A stretch of 47,807 nt of DNA from Pseudomonadota bacterium (GCA_021805805.1 JAJZEB010000014.1:1-47807), one strand, 5' to 3'; shown: positions 1 to 10,286, counted from the stretch's first letter. Numbers and translations are program-made. The notes: generated by a model not told the origin, from the letters alone.

Positions 1-1003
1 CGCGGATCGAAGGTCGCCGCAGCGCATTCTCTTCGCCACCGACACCGCGCGCGGCGCCGCTCAGATCACCAGCGCCGCCCTGATCGCCGGGAGCGCGCCG
101 TGGTGGAGCCTTGTGCTCGTTTATCTCGCGTTTGGCATCGGCATAGGCGTAGCGCGGCCTTGCACGCACGTTCTGCTCGTCAATCTGCTACCCGAAAACG
201 CGCTCATTGCGGGCAACGGCGCGATGAACTTTCTCGACAATCTCGCTGCCATCCTCTTTCCGGCCACACTCGGCATCGCGGTGATACTCTGGGCCCCGGT
301 CTGGGGCATAGTGATTGATGCTCTCAGTTTCTTCGCGGCTGCCCTTTTCACCGCACGCTTGCCGGACAAAGGCAAGCTCAAAAGCGCTGATGGGCTTTCT
401 CTGCGCGAAGCGCTGGCCGGCCTCACGGTAATCATCTACCGTCCCGAACTGTTCATTGGTTTCGCTGCGACGTTGCTGGTCAATGTATTGTGCTTTCCGA
501 TATTCATCGTCGTCGCACCCTATGCCATCAGCGCCAATTTTGGCGATGCCATGTGGGGTGTCTGCCTTGCCGCATCCGGTCTCGGCGCATGCATAGGGAC
601 TTTCGTCGCAGTACTCGCCGCCGGGCAACGTCACCTGACGGCCATGGCATTGGGCTGTGGCTTGTGCCTTGGCGCGGCGATGGCGGCACTCGGCGCGGCA
701 CAGGCCGCCTGGCTGGCGGTGCTGGGCGCAGGCTTGGTCGGCATCGTCGAAGCCTCCTGGCTAACCGGATGGGCCACCGCAATCCAGGTGCACGCGCCCG
801 CGCGCGATCTCGGTAAGGTCGTTGCGGTCGACACGATCTTGACGAACGGTATGCACCCCTATGTCTATCTCGGCGGCGGTCTTGCTGGCGCAACCTTCGG
901 CTATGCGCAGACTATGACGCTCACCGCCGCGCTCAGCATCATTGGCACTGGCGTCATCGCGTTGATCGCGCTCTGGCGCGGTGCCGGAGGAAGCAGGCCA
1001 TGA
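1..1003 (+). CDS. MFS transporter, C-terminal part (5' end outside window)
   Basis: The reading frame is open from the first bases of the window to a TGA at 1001-1003, so the N-terminal part lies upstream. The visible protein of about 333 residues is strongly hydrophobic with repeated membrane spans and small-residue-rich helices, for example [15 protein letters not shown] and the glycine-rich [16 protein letters not shown]. This looks like the latter two thirds of a 12-span major facilitator transporter, resembling the EntS-like exporter group. The substrate cannot be told. A GTG at 113 could be taken as a start, but hydrophobic transporter sequence continues upstream of it, so I treat the gene as truncated by the window. 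It ends just before an IS21-type remnant on the other strand. Confidence 0.75.
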   Translation, partial: ADRRSPQRILFATDTARGAAQITSAALIAGSAPWWSLVLVYLAFGIGIGVARPCTHVLLVNLLPENALIAGNGAMNFLDNLAAILFPATLGIAVILWAPVWGIVIDALSFFAAALFTARLPDKGKLKSADGLSLREALAGLTVIIYRPELFIGFAATLLVNVLCFPIFIVVAPYAISANFGDAMWGVCLAASGLGACIGTFVAVLAAGQRHLTAMALGCGLCLGAAMAALGAAQAAWLAVLGAGLVGIVEASWLTGWATAIQVHAPARDLGKVVAVDTILTNGMHPYVYLGGGLAGATFGYAQTMTLTAALSIIGTGVIALIALWRGAGGSRP

Positions 1004-1014
1004 TCCGTTGCAAC

Positions 1015-1245
1015 AATCCGGGCCGGGCTGACCTCCCCGGTGGCCGGGTCGGTGATCGGCACCGTCTGCCCGGCGTAGTCGACGAACAGCTTCTCGCCAG
1101 CGACGTGGACCTGGCGCATCGAGCGCTTGAGGGTGCGCGCCCAGTCGCGGTACTTGACGCAAAAACTGGTGTACTTGTACGCCAGCGCGTTGCCGCGGGC
1201 GTACTCCTCCCACAGCAGCATCCGCGTCACGCCGGGACGCTTGCG
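1015..1245 (-). pseudogene. istA: IS21-family transposase IstA fragment
   Basis: Read on the minus strand, this stretch encodes about 77 residues typical of Ist[15 protein letters not shown], then [13 protein letters not shown], then [15 protein letters not shown], which is the start of the integrase catalytic region. Homology begins abruptly next to the stop codon of the antitoxin gene and stops at about 1015, beside the MFS stop codon. Neither the N-terminal HTH nor the rest of the catalytic core is present, and no istB lies nearby. It is therefore a remnant of an IS21 element, not a functional transposase. Confidence 0.8.
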
Positions 1246-1248
1246 GTC

Positions 1249-1539
1249 TCACGCCCCCGCGGGCTTGGCCGTCAGTTCGATGTGCAGCGCCTTCATCACC
1301 GCCAACGTCGTCTTGAGGGTCGGATTGCCGCGCGCACTGAATGATCGATAGAGTTGTTCCCGCGACAGCCCGGTTTCACGCGCGATCTCGCTCATGCCCC
1401 TTGCTCTCGCAACAACGCCCAGCGCTTGGGCGATATAGCCGGCGTCGCCGGACTCGAATGCATCGCCCATGAAGGCCGCGATGGCCTCGTCGGAATCCAG
1501 CAACTCGGCCGGATCGAAATTCGTCAGTCGATCGCTCAT
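1249..1539 (-). CDS. HTH antitoxin of toxin-antitoxin module 1
   Basis: The 96-residue protein has a C-terminal helix-turn-helix of the addiction-module antidote type (COG3636-like): GMSEIARETGLSREQLYRSF, followed by GNPTLKTTLAVMKAL. It should neutralise the adjacent RelE/HigB-like toxin and repress the shared promoter. It starts 6 bp after the toxin stop, giving the toxin-first order of higBA-type modules. A second, related antitoxin is at 2664-2954. Its stop codon lies at the edge of the IS21 remnant, but the C-terminus aligns with the second antitoxin, so the gene appears complete. Confidence 0.85.
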   Translation of the reverse strand: MSDRLTNFDPAELLDSDEAIAAFMGDAFESGDAGYIAQALGVVARARGMSEIARETGLSREQLYRSFSARGNPTLKTTLAVMKALHIELTAKPAGA

Positions 1540-1545
1540 CGGTGT

Positions 1546-1839
1546 TCACTCCCCGTCACGCGCCAAGCGCTTCGCCGCTTCGATGTCCCGCGCCTGTGTG
1601 CCCTTGTCGCCACCGCAGAGCAGGATCACCAGCGTCGTGCCTCGCTGCTGGAAGTACACGCGGTAACCGGGCCCGTAGTGGATGCGGAGTTCGCTTATTC
1701 CCTCGCCGACCGGCGCAACATCGCCGGCGAGACCATAAGCCAATCGGTTCAAACGCGCGGCAACAGTGGCGCGGGCTCGAGCATCACGCAGCTTTGTCCA
1801 CCATGTCCGAAAGACGCTCGTTTGCCTTAGTTCGAGCAT
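1546..1839 (-). CDS. RelE/HigB-like toxin of module 1
   Basis: The 97-residue protein belongs to the RelE/ParE superfamily (COG3657-type). Family hallmarks are RQTSVFRTWWTKLRDARA near the N-terminus, GPGYRVYFQQRG in the centre and LLCGGDKGTQARDIEAAKRLA at the end. These toxins usually act as mRNA interferases at the ribosome. I chose the ATG at 1839 because MLELRQT aligns with the start of module 2; an upstream ATG at 1857 would add six residues that overlap the likely promoter. The antitoxin follows 6 bp downstream. The operator candidate at 1848-1865 lies directly upstream. Confidence 0.85.
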   Translation of the reverse strand: MLELRQTSVFRTWWTKLRDARARATVAARLNRLAYGLAGDVAPVGEGISELRIHYGPGYRVYFQQRGTTLVILLCGGDKGTQARDIEAAKRLARDGE

Positions 1840-1845
1840 GCCCGC

Positions 1846-1865
1846 ATTGTAGTGCAAAAACTACA
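1846..1865 (-). promoter_or_regulatory. Promoter/operator of TA module 1
   Basis: A perfect inverted repeat, TGTAGT-N6-ACTACA (1848-1865), sits directly upstream of the toxin. On the minus strand it overlaps a good -10 hexamer TACAAT (1846-1851). Transcription from that hexamer would begin at about the toxin ATG itself, which suggests a nearly leaderless toxin mRNA. Repression by the TA complex bound to the dyad is inferred. Confidence 0.5.
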
Positions 1866-1969
1866 CGTTGGCGAAGCCCGCGCTCTTGGCAGGTGATGCA
1901 CCGCTCCCCTGGGAGGATGCGCCCGACCTCGAAACCGGCCGCTCGCGCACGCATCAAACCGCGGTCCGC

Positions 1970-2091
1970 GGCCGATTGGCGGACGCGCCACTACATCACA
2001 CGGCACCCGCTCGCCGCTTCTTCCCTACCCCCAGCCGCAATAGAGCCCGAGCGGCGTGAACCAGTCGGGCCTTGCAAACCGGCGTCCCGTG
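1970..2091. repeat. Degraded copy of the tRNA-Glu 3' flank (att-like)
   Basis: Two blocks here match the sequence downstream of tRNA-Glu. Block 1970-2009 matches 3070-3109, starting GGCCGATTGGCGGACG in both. Block 2044-2091 matches the tRNA terminator hairpin and last tRNA bases at 3220-3265, sharing AGCCCGAG, GGCGTGAACCA and TCGGGCCTTG, and ending GGCGTCCC. In this copy the hairpin has two unpaired positions, the CCA triplet is altered, and the spacing between blocks is 34 bp instead of 110 bp. It looks like a decayed direct repeat left by integration or duplication at tRNA-Glu. Confidence 0.7.
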
Positions 2092-2097
2092 GATCTG

Positions 2098-2330
2098 CAC
2101 TCTCTCGCCACGAGTTGGCGCGTCACGTTTCGCGCTGGACGGGGGAAGTCTCCGCGACCGACATCGCGGATGTTGTGCGTGACGATCGCCTGCGCTCCGG
2201 CCGCGACCGCAAGCTCGATCAGATGCTTGTCCGCCTCGTCGGGCCGGCCGACGTCGCGTTGGAAGTCGAGCACGGTCCGCTGACGGCCGACCGACGTCAT
2301 TCGCAAAGCCCGCTTCAAGATGTCAACCAC
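2098..2330 (-). pseudogene. PIN-domain toxin remnant
   Basis: The minus strand carries the C-terminal core of a PIN-family toxin (COG1569-like): VDILKRALRM, then RPDEADKHLIELAVAAGAQ, then AIVTHNIRDVGRGDF with the conserved aspartate after THN. The N-terminal half with the first acidic residues is missing, the frame loses family similarity after the GDF motif, and the sequence runs into the degraded tRNA-Glu repeat. No partner antitoxin is visible. I regard it as a non-functional remnant. Confidence 0.65.
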
Positions 2331-2349
2331 GGCTGACGACGCGGCAGCT

Positions 2350-2367
2350 GTACACTATAGTTGACAC
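2350..2367 (+). promoter_or_regulatory. Operator-like dyad of TA module 2
   Basis: The 18-bp imperfect palindrome TGTACACTATAGTTGACA (7 of 9 pairs match, centre CTATAG) lies just upstream of the toxin reading frame, at the position equivalent to the dyad of module 1. It probably holds the promoter and the binding site for the HTH antitoxin. Confidence 0.45.
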
Positions 2368-2661
2368 ACGCTGTCGATCCGCCAGACGACCGAATACTCG
2401 AATTGGTTCGAGAACCTGCGTGATCGACAGGCACGGGCCCGCATCGATGTGCGCGTGCGGCGCCTCGGCATGGGCAACCCTGGCCAGCACAGGGCTCTGA
2501 CTGGTGGCGTGGCGGAAATGAAGATCGATCATGGTCCCGGGTATCGCGTTTACTACACGCAACGTGGCCTCGATCTGATACTGCTTTTGATCGGTGGCGA
2601 CAAGTCCTCGCAGCATGAGGATATCCGAACCGCCCTGCGAATAGCGAAGGACCTGGAGTGA
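2368..2661 (+). CDS. RelE/HigB-like toxin of module 2, no canonical start codon
   Basis: The frame encodes a 97-residue protein collinear with toxin 1: RQTTEYSNWFENLRDRQARA, then GPGYRVYYTQRGLDL, then LLIGGDKSSQHEDIRTAL. Where toxin 1 has ATG-Leu, this frame has ACG-Leu (2368-2373) and an in-frame TGA stands just upstream at 2362. No ATG, GTG or TTG occurs before a GTG at 2449, which would delete the first 27 residues of the fold. A single T-to-C change in the original ATG is the simplest explanation. The toxin is therefore probably silent or very weakly made, while its antitoxin is intact. It could still start at the CTG at 2371. Confidence 0.7.
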   Translation, partial: TLSIRQTTEYSNWFENLRDRQARARIDVRVRRLGMGNPGQHRALTGGVAEMKIDHGPGYRVYYTQRGLDLILLLIGGDKSSQHEDIRTALRIAKDLE

Positions 2662-2663
2662 CT

Positions 2664-2954
2664 ATGTCCGTCAAGACGATACCGTGGGATTCAGCCGATC
2701 ACCTCCGGTCTGACGAGGATCGGGTCGCCTACCTGAACGCGGCGCTTGACGAGGCTGGGGACGACCCCGCCTTCATTACCCAAGTCCTAGGCGATATCGC
2801 GCGATCGCATGGCATGGAACGCTTGGCGCGTGAGATAGGCATGTCCCGGCAAGGCTTGTACAAGGCGCTTTCCGCGGAGGGTAATCCCGAGCTTTCGACG
2901 CTCTTGAAAGTGTTGCGCGCATTGGGAATGAAGCTGCACGCGGAATCTGCGTAG
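2664..2954 (+). CDS. HTH antitoxin of module 2
   Basis: The 96-residue protein has the same architecture as antitoxin 1: an N-terminal toxin-binding segment followed by the HTH GMERLAREIGMSRQGLYKAL and then GNPELSTLLKVLRALGMKL. The ATG at 2664 is two bases after the toxin stop and is preceded by a GGAG at about 2655-2658, which is why I prefer it over the GTG at 2658 that overlaps that Shine-Dalgarno sequence. The gene is intact even though the toxin start codon is lost. Confidence 0.85.
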   Translation: MSVKTIPWDSADHLRSDEDRVAYLNAALDEAGDDPAFITQVLGDIARSHGMERLAREIGMSRQGLYKALSAEGNPELSTLLKVLRALGMKLHAESA

Positions 2955-3069
2955 GCGGTCATCGTGCAGAGGCCGAGAGCGCGGTTCCGGCTCGTCACCT
3001 GCACAGAGCTGCAATGACTGCGCAGGGCCGGCAGCAGCCTCTCGTACTGAGGACGTGGTCGGCGGCGAT

Positions 3070-3109
3070 GGCCGATTGGCGGACGGCCCATACAGCACAC
3101 GGCGGCCGC
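3070..3109. repeat. Repeat block matching 1970-2009
   Basis: About 40 bp are nearly identical to 1970-2009 (GGCCGATTGGCGGACG, then CACACGGC, then CCGC). Together with the terminator and tRNA-end block at 3220-3265 this is the second copy of a two-block direct repeat. The stretch from 2955 to 3215 shows no gene. Confidence 0.65.
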
Positions 3110-3215
3110 GTGTGGTCGGCACGAAGCGTTGGAGGGATGGCTGCGTGGAACCCGTGGCCGGCTGCACGAACGTGGTCATGACCGCGGATGATGCGCCAGC
3201 TCTCCCCCAGACGCC

Positions 3216-3246
3216 AAAAAGCCCGAGTGGCGTGAACCACTCGGGC
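3216..3246 (-). terminator. Intrinsic terminator after tRNA-Glu
   Basis: A perfect 10-bp stem, GCCCGAGTGG / CCACTCGGGC, with a 6-nt loop (3221-3246) is followed on the minus strand by five T residues (3216-3220). It lies just downstream of tRNA-Glu and ends the tRNA-Ala/tRNA-Glu transcript. Confidence 0.9.
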
Positions 3247-3254
3247 CTTGAAAC

Positions 3255-3330
3255 TGGCGTCCCCTAGGGGATTCGAACCCCTGTTATCGCCGTGAAAGGG
3301 CGGTGTCCTAGGCCTCTAGACGAAGGGGAC
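3255..3330 (-). tRNA. tRNA-Glu (anticodon TTC)
   Basis: The 76-nt minus-strand gene has acceptor GTCCCCT pairing with AGGGGAC, encoded CCA, a T-arm with GGTTCGAATCC, and an anticodon loop CTTTCAC giving TTC. It is cotranscribed with tRNA-Ala 15 bp upstream. Its 3' end is partially duplicated at 2081-2091. Confidence 0.97.
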
Positions 3331-3345
3331 AGGACTGTTTCGCTT

Positions 3346-3421
<76 letters not shown>

Positions 3422-3437
3422 GAAAGCAAAGACGTAA

Positions 3438-3467
3438 ATACTAAACCAGGAACCTCTGGTCGCGCAA
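3438..3467 (-). promoter_or_regulatory. Candidate promoter of the tRNA pair
   Basis: On the minus strand TTGCGC (3462-3467) and TAGTAT (3438-3443) are separated by 18 bp, placing the transcription start a few bases before tRNA-Ala. The -35 is only a partial match, so the call is tentative. Confidence 0.4.
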
Positions 3468-3494
3468 GATCCGACAATAGAAAATTGTCGGATC
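3468..3494 (-). terminator. Hairpin between lon and the tRNA genes
   Basis: A perfect 11-bp stem, GATCCGACAAT / ATTGTCGGATC, with a 5-nt loop lies 14 bp beyond the lon stop codon. No T-run follows, so it may act as an RNA 3'-end stabiliser or as a weak terminator separating lon from the tRNA promoter. Confidence 0.5.
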
Positions 3495-3508
3495 CGCACA
3501 TCGAAGGA

Positions 3509-5926
<2,418 letters not shown>

Positions 5927-5955
5927 GGGGAGCCCCCTGGAAAGTCATGGGCAGC

Positions 5956-5983
5956 AAATGGGGGGCTTTGCACCGATTGCAAG
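5956..5983 (-). promoter_or_regulatory. Candidate sigma-32 promoter of lon
   Basis: On the minus strand CTTGCAA (5977-5983), a 13-bp spacer and CCCCATTT (5956-5963) match the heat-shock consensus CTTGAAA-N11-16-CCCCATNT closely. The predicted start is about 25 bp before the lon ATG. Heat-shock control of lon is well established in proteobacteria; its use here is inferred. Confidence 0.65.
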
Positions 5984-6012
5984 GCTCCCCGAATCTGCTG
6001 CCGTTGGTTCGT

Positions 6013-7281
6013 TCAGGCGCCGGCAGCCTTCGGCGATTCTTCGTAGGACAACAGCGGCTTGGCGCCGCCCGCGATCGTGTTCTCGTCGACCAGGACCCGC
6101 GTCACCCCCTTGAGCGTCGGGATCTCGAACATCGTCTCCAGAAGCGCCTGCTCGAGGATCGAGCGCAGACCGCGTGCACCGGTGCGCCGCTGCAACGCCT
6201 TGCGCGCGATCGCCGTCAGTGCCGCAGGCCTGAACTCGATCTCGACGCCGTCCATCTCGAACAGCTTCTGGTACTGCTTGACCAGCGCGTTGCGCGGTTC
6301 GGTCAGGATGCGCACCAGAGCATCCTCGTCGAGCTCGCCCAGCGTCGCGGCCACCGGCAGCCGGCCGACCAGCTCGGGGATCAGGCCGAACTTGATCAGA
6401 TCCTCGGGCTCGACCTGACGGAAGGTCTCCGAAATGCTCTTCTCGGACTTGCCGCGCACCGTGGCGGAAAAGCCGATGCCCGACTTCTCGGAACGATTCT
6501 GGATGATTTTTTCCAGACCGTCGAACGCGCCACCGCAAATAAACAAGATATTGGTCGTGTCGACCTGGATGAAATCCTGGTTCGGATGCTTGCGCCCGCC
6601 TTGCGGCGGCACCGACGCCATCGTGCCTTCGATCAGCTTGAGCAGCGCCTGCTGCACGCCCTCGCCCGACACGTCACGGGTGATCGAAGGGTTCTCCGAC
6701 TTGCGCGAGATCTTGTCGATCTCGTCGATGTAGACGATACCGCGCTGCGCCTTGTCGATTTCGTAGTTGCAGCTCTGCAGCAGCTTCTGGATGATGTTCT
6801 CGACGTCCTCGCCGACGTACCCGGCCTCGGTCAGCGTGGTCGCGTCGGCGATCACGAACGGCACGTTGAGCACCCGTGCCAGCGTCTGCGCCAGCAAGGT
6901 CTTGCCCGAACCGGTCGGGCCGATCAGCAGGATGTTGCTCTTGGCCAGTTCGACGTCGCCGGGCTTGCCTTGATGCTGCAGCCGCTTGTAGTGGTTGTAC
7001 ACCGCGACTGCCAGGATGCGCTTGGCCGCGTCCTGACCGATCACGTACTGATCCAGCGTGTCCTTGATTTCAGCCGGGATCGGCAGCTCGCCGCGCGACT
7101 GGCGATCGGTCTTGTCCGACGCGGCGGCCTCGTCGCGAATGATCTCGTTGCACAGGTCGATGCATTCATCGCAGATGAACACCGACGGGCCGGCGATCAG
7201 CTTCTTCACCTCGTGCTGGCTCTTGCCGCAGAACGAGCAATACAGGATCTTCTCGCCAGCGGGGGTCTTCTTCTCGCTCAT
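6013..7281 (-). CDS. clpX: ATP-dependent Clp protease ATP-binding subunit ClpX
   Basis: The 422-residue protein is a typical ClpX. The N-terminal zinc-binding domain uses Cys15, Cys18, Cys37 and Cys40 (CSFC and CDEC). The AAA+ core has Walker [13 protein letters not shown] and Walker [10 protein letters not shown], the substrate pore loop RKHPNQDF, and the IGF tripeptide (SGIGFSA) that docks onto ClpP. ClpX unfolds tagged substrates and feeds them to ClpP. It lies 27 bp downstream of clpP, in the same transcription unit. Confidence 0.98.
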   Translation of the reverse strand: MSEKKTPAGEKILYCSFCGKSQHEVKKLIAGPSVFICDECIDLCNEIIRDEAAASDKTDRQSRGELPIPAEIKDTLDQYVIGQDAAKRILAVAVYNHYKRLQHQGKPGDVELAKSNILLIGPTGSGKTLLAQTLARVLNVPFVIADATTLTEAGYVGEDVENIIQKLLQSCNYEIDKAQRGIVYIDEIDKISRKSENPSITRDVSGEGVQQALLKLIEGTMASVPPQGGRKHPNQDFIQVDTTNILFICGGAFDGLEKIIQNRSEKSGIGFSATVRGKSEKSISETFRQVEPEDLIKFGLIPELVGRLPVAATLGELDEDALVRILTEPRNALVKQYQKLFEMDGVEIEFRPAALTAIARKALQRRTGARGLRSILEQALLETMFEIPTLKGVTRVLVDENTIAGGAKPLLSYEESPKAAGA

Positions 7282-7308
7282 GACCTCGTGTCTCGTGTTG
7301 CGGGTGCC

Positions 7309-7917
7309 TCAGGCGCGACGGGCGATGACTTCATCGATCAGCCCGTAATCCTTCGCCTGGTCGGCCGACATGAAAAAGTCGCGTTCGGTGTCGGCGGCGA
7401 TCTTCTCCAGCTTCTGCCCGGTGCGCTCGGCAAGGATGGTGTTCAGCCGCTCGCGCAGGTACAGGATCTCGCGCGCCTGGATTTCGATGTCGGTGGCCTG
7501 GCCTTGTGCGCCGCCGAGCGGCTGGTGGATCATCACCCGCGAGTTGGGCAGCGAATAGCGCTTGCCCTTCGCACCGGCGGCGAGCAGGAACGCGCCCATG
7601 CTTGCCGCCAGCCCGGTGCACAGCGTCGACACGTCGGGCTTGATGAACTGCATGGTGTCGAAAATCGCCATGCCGGCCGACACCGAACCGCCCGGGGAAT
7701 TGATGTACAGCGAAATGTCCTTGTCGGGGTTCTCCGACTCGAGGAACAGCATCTGCGCCACGACCAGGTTGGCGGTCTGGTCGTTGACCGGGCCGACCAG
7801 AAAAATGACCCGCTCACGCAGCAGTCGCGAGTAGATGTCGTACGCACGCTCGCCGCGACCGCTTTGTTCGATGACGATCGGGACCATGCCGAGATTCTGG
7901 GTGTCGATGGATCTCAT
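7309..7917 (-). CDS. clpP: ATP-dependent Clp protease proteolytic subunit ClpP
   Basis: The 202-residue serine peptidase has the full catalytic triad at conserved spacing: Ser106 in GLAASMGAF, His131 in [10 protein letters not shown] and Asp180 in TERDFFM. A short N-terminal propeptide precedes the mature chain, as in E. coli. It forms the tetradecameric chamber served by ClpX, whose gene follows directly. Normally tig sits immediately upstream; here about 1.05 kb with a chemotaxis-receptor fragment separates them. Confidence 0.98.
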   Translation of the reverse strand: MRSIDTQNLGMVPIVIEQSGRGERAYDIYSRLLRERVIFLVGPVNDQTANLVVAQMLFLESENPDKDISLYINSPGGSVSAGMAIFDTMQFIKPDVSTLCTGLAASMGAFLLAAGAKGKRYSLPNSRVMIHQPLGGAQGQATDIEIQAREILYLRERLNTILAERTGQKLEKIAADTERDFFMSADQAKDYGLIDEVIARRA

Positions 7918-8110
7918 GACTGGGACTCAATGGAATGAAGCAAGGTTAGCATGGCCCCGCCGCGTTGCACGGTGCGCGCATCAATTGAACCCGCATGCGC
8001 ACGGACAACGCAATCGCGACAGGGGCCGCCAGACGATCTGACGGGCCCCTCCCACACCGCCCGCCGCAGGCGGCCAACGTAGCACGCCCACGACTCCAGC
8101 GCCTTGCGCA

Positions 8111-8143
8111 CGAGGGGTTGGCGAGGGGTTGGCGAGGGGTTGC
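8111..8143. repeat. Three 11-bp tandem repeats
   Basis: The unit CGAGGGGTTGG occurs three times in a row (the last with one change), just left of the chemotaxis-receptor remnant. It may mark the junction of that insertion or simply reflect slippage. Confidence 0.8.
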
Positions 8144-8183
8144 CCAGCGCAGCACGGCGCCGATGGGGTCGAGCGCGGCGGCC

Positions 8184-8834
8184 ATGACACAGCAGCAGCA
8201 GCGTCTCGCATCGGTCGGCGCCCAGTTCAAATCGGACATCGAGCAGCTTCGCGCCAAGGGCCTCGCCCCGCAGGCGCGCGCATTGGTGGACCAGATCGAG
8301 CAGCTCGAAGCTGCGGGCACGCCTGCGATCAATCAAGCCATGCAATATGGTTTGAGCAACGATTCGGCGAATGCGGTCAAGACCATCATGACCGAGGTCA
8401 GACCGGCGCAGGCCCATGAAAGCGAGGTCGTGCAATCCTTTGTCGCGTATCAGCAGCAGCAAAACCAGCAAGCTGCCAGCACGGCGTCCACGGCGTATCA
8501 ACGGGCCTGGAAGACGATGCTGGTGACGGGTTTGCTGGCGTTTGCGGCATCGATCGCGTTCGGGGCGTGGATCACGCGCTCGATCACGCACCCACTGCGC
8601 GATGCGGTGGCGGCGGCGGACCGGGTTGCTGCGGGCGACCTCACGGTGGAGATCAAGCGCCATGGACGCGATGAAACGGGGCAGCTGCTGGCGGCATTGC
8701 GCAATATGGTCGACAAGCTCACGACGACGCTGACGGCGATCCGCAGCGCCGCCGACAATATTGCGAGCGCCTCGGAAGAGGTATCGGCGACGTCGCAGAC
8801 CTTGTCGCAAGGCGCCTCGGAGCAGGCGGCCTCG
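8184..8834 (+). pseudogene. Methyl-accepting chemotaxis protein fragment
   Basis: This frame encodes the middle of a chemoreceptor. About 105 residues of the four-helix periplasmic sensor come first, ending in a Gln-rich helix. A transmembrane segment (MLVTGLLAFAASIAFGAWI) follows, then a HAMP domain (RSITHPLRDAVAAADRVAAG, then GDLTVEI), and the first helix of the signalling domain (SASEEVSATSQTLSQGASEQ). After GASEQAAS the similarity stops and the frame becomes random-looking basic sequence to 8915. The first transmembrane segment and nearly all of the signalling hairpin are absent, so it cannot signal. It lies on the opposite strand to clpP and tig, splitting an otherwise conserved gene pair. 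Confidence 0.85.
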
Positions 8835-8972
8835 TGGCTGCGCCGCGCATGCCTGTGGCGCCGGCCCGGCGGCTGCGGCGCGCACCGATCAGCCGTGGCC
8901 CCAGCCCGGTCGTGATGCCCCGCTCGCGCTGCGCTGTGGCCAGCGGCGAGCGTGCGCGGCAGCCTCGCAGCC

Positions 8973-10286
8973 TCAGCTGTTGCGCATGACTTCGTCGAAC
9001 GGCAGGTCCTTGTCGGTGGTCCTGGCCTGTCCGAAGACGAAATCGGCGACGTTGTTCTCGATCACCAGCGACTCGACCTCGGACAACCGCTCGGCATCGC
9101 CGTAGTACCAGCGCACCACGTCGGCCGGAGTTTCGTAGCTCGACGCCATGCTCTCGATGTACCCGCGCACCTGCTCGGGCTTGGCATGCAGCTCGTGCTC
9201 CTTGACCAGCTCGGCGACGATCAGGCCGAGCCGCACGCGGCGCTCGGCTTGCTCGCGGAACAGGTCGGGCGACAGCGGCAGCTTGTCGACGTCCTTCATG
9301 CCGCGCGCCGCCAGATCGCGCCGCGCGCCCTGCATCAACTGCTCGATCTCGGCCTGCACCACCCCACCCGGCAGATCCACGGCGTTGACCGCCAGCAGCG
9401 CGTCCATCGCGGTGGCCTTGTTGCGCGCATTGACGCGGGTCGCGACCTCGCGTTCGAGGTTGCTGCGCACGTCGTCGCGCAAGGTCTGCACGCTGCCGTC
9501 GGGAACGCCCAGCGCCTTGGCGAATTCGACGTCGACCTGCGGCAGTTGCGCGGCCTCGATGCGCTTGACCGTCAGCGTGAAGCGCGCGGTCTTGCCGGCG
9601 ACTTCGCGGCCTTGATAGTCCTCGGGAAAGCTCAGGTCGAAGGCGACGCTGGCGCCTGCCTTCTGGCCACGCGCGGCGGCTTCGAACTCGGGCAGCATGC
9701 GGCCTTCGCCGAGGATGAACTGGAAGTCCTCGGCGCTGCCGCCGGCAAAGACCTCGTCGTCGATCGTGCCGGCGAAGTCGACCGTCAGTCGATCCCCGTC
9801 CTGTGCCGCCGAATCGTCGCCGACGCGTTCGACGAACGTACGGCGCTGCTTTTGCAGCACCTGCAGGGTCTGGTCGACCGCGGCGTCGTCGACCGCGCAG
9901 CGCACGCGCTCGAGCTCCTGCCCCGAAAGGTCGCCCAGCGCGATGTCCGGGTAGACCTCGAACACGGCGTCGAACGCGAACGCATCGGCGTCGGGCACCG
10001 CGTCGTGCGGCGTGAACGCGGGCATTCCGGCCACGCGCACCCGCGCCGCGGAAACGGCCTCGTAGAACACATGCCCGACCTTGTCCTGGAGCACTTCGGC
10101 CTCGACCGAAGCGCCATAGCGCTTTTGCATCACGGCCAGCGGGACCTTGCCGGGACGAAAACCGGCGACTCGCGCCGTGCGCGACAGATTTTTCAGCCTG
10201 GCATCGACTTCGCTGCGCAGTTCGGCCTTCGGCACCGACACGGTGATACGGCGCTGCAGTTTGTCCAGGGTTTCAACGGAAGTCAT
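8973..10286 (-). CDS. tig: Trigger factor (ribosome-associated chaperone)
   Basis: The 437-residue protein has the three trigger-factor parts. The N-terminal ribosome-binding domain carries the signature GFRPGK at residues 42-47. A central FKBP-type peptidyl-prolyl isomerase domain follows (QDGDRLTVDFAGTIDDEVF, then FILGEGRMLPEFE). The C-terminal helical chaperone arms end in VADFVFGQARTTDK. It binds near the ribosome exit tunnel and helps nascent chains fold. In most betaproteobacteria tig is directly followed by clpP; here a receptor remnant intervenes. Confidence 0.97.
   Translation of the reverse strand: MTSVETLDKLQRRITVSVPKAELRSEVDARLKNLSRTARVAGFRPGKVPLAVMQKRYGASVEAEVLQDKVGHVFYEAVSAARVRVAGMPAFTPHDAVPDADAFAFDAVFEVYPDIALGDLSGQELERVRCAVDDAAVDQTLQVLQKQRRTFVERVGDDSAAQDGDRLTVDFAGTIDDEVFAGGSAEDFQFILGEGRMLPEFEAAARGQKAGASVAFDLSFPEDYQGREVAGKTARFTLTVKRIEAAQLPQVDVEFAKALGVPDGSVQTLRDDVRSNLEREVATRVNARNKATAMDALLAVNAVDLPGGVVQAEIEQLMQGARRDLAARGMKDVDKLPLSPDLFREQAERRVRLGLIVAELVKEHELHAKPEQVRGYIESMASSYETPADVVRWYYGDAERLSEVESLVIENNVADFVFGQARTTDKDLPFDEVMRNS

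Noticed and set aside
1003-1230. A short minus-strand protein continuing the IstA fragment into the MFS gene
   Set aside because: IstA similarity ends near 1015; the rest is antisense to the transporter.
8834-8915. Continuation of the chemoreceptor frame to 8915 as a real C-terminus
   Set aside because: After GASEQAAS the residues are Arg/Ala/Cys-rich with no resemblance to the signalling domain, so this is out-of-family sequence past a break point.
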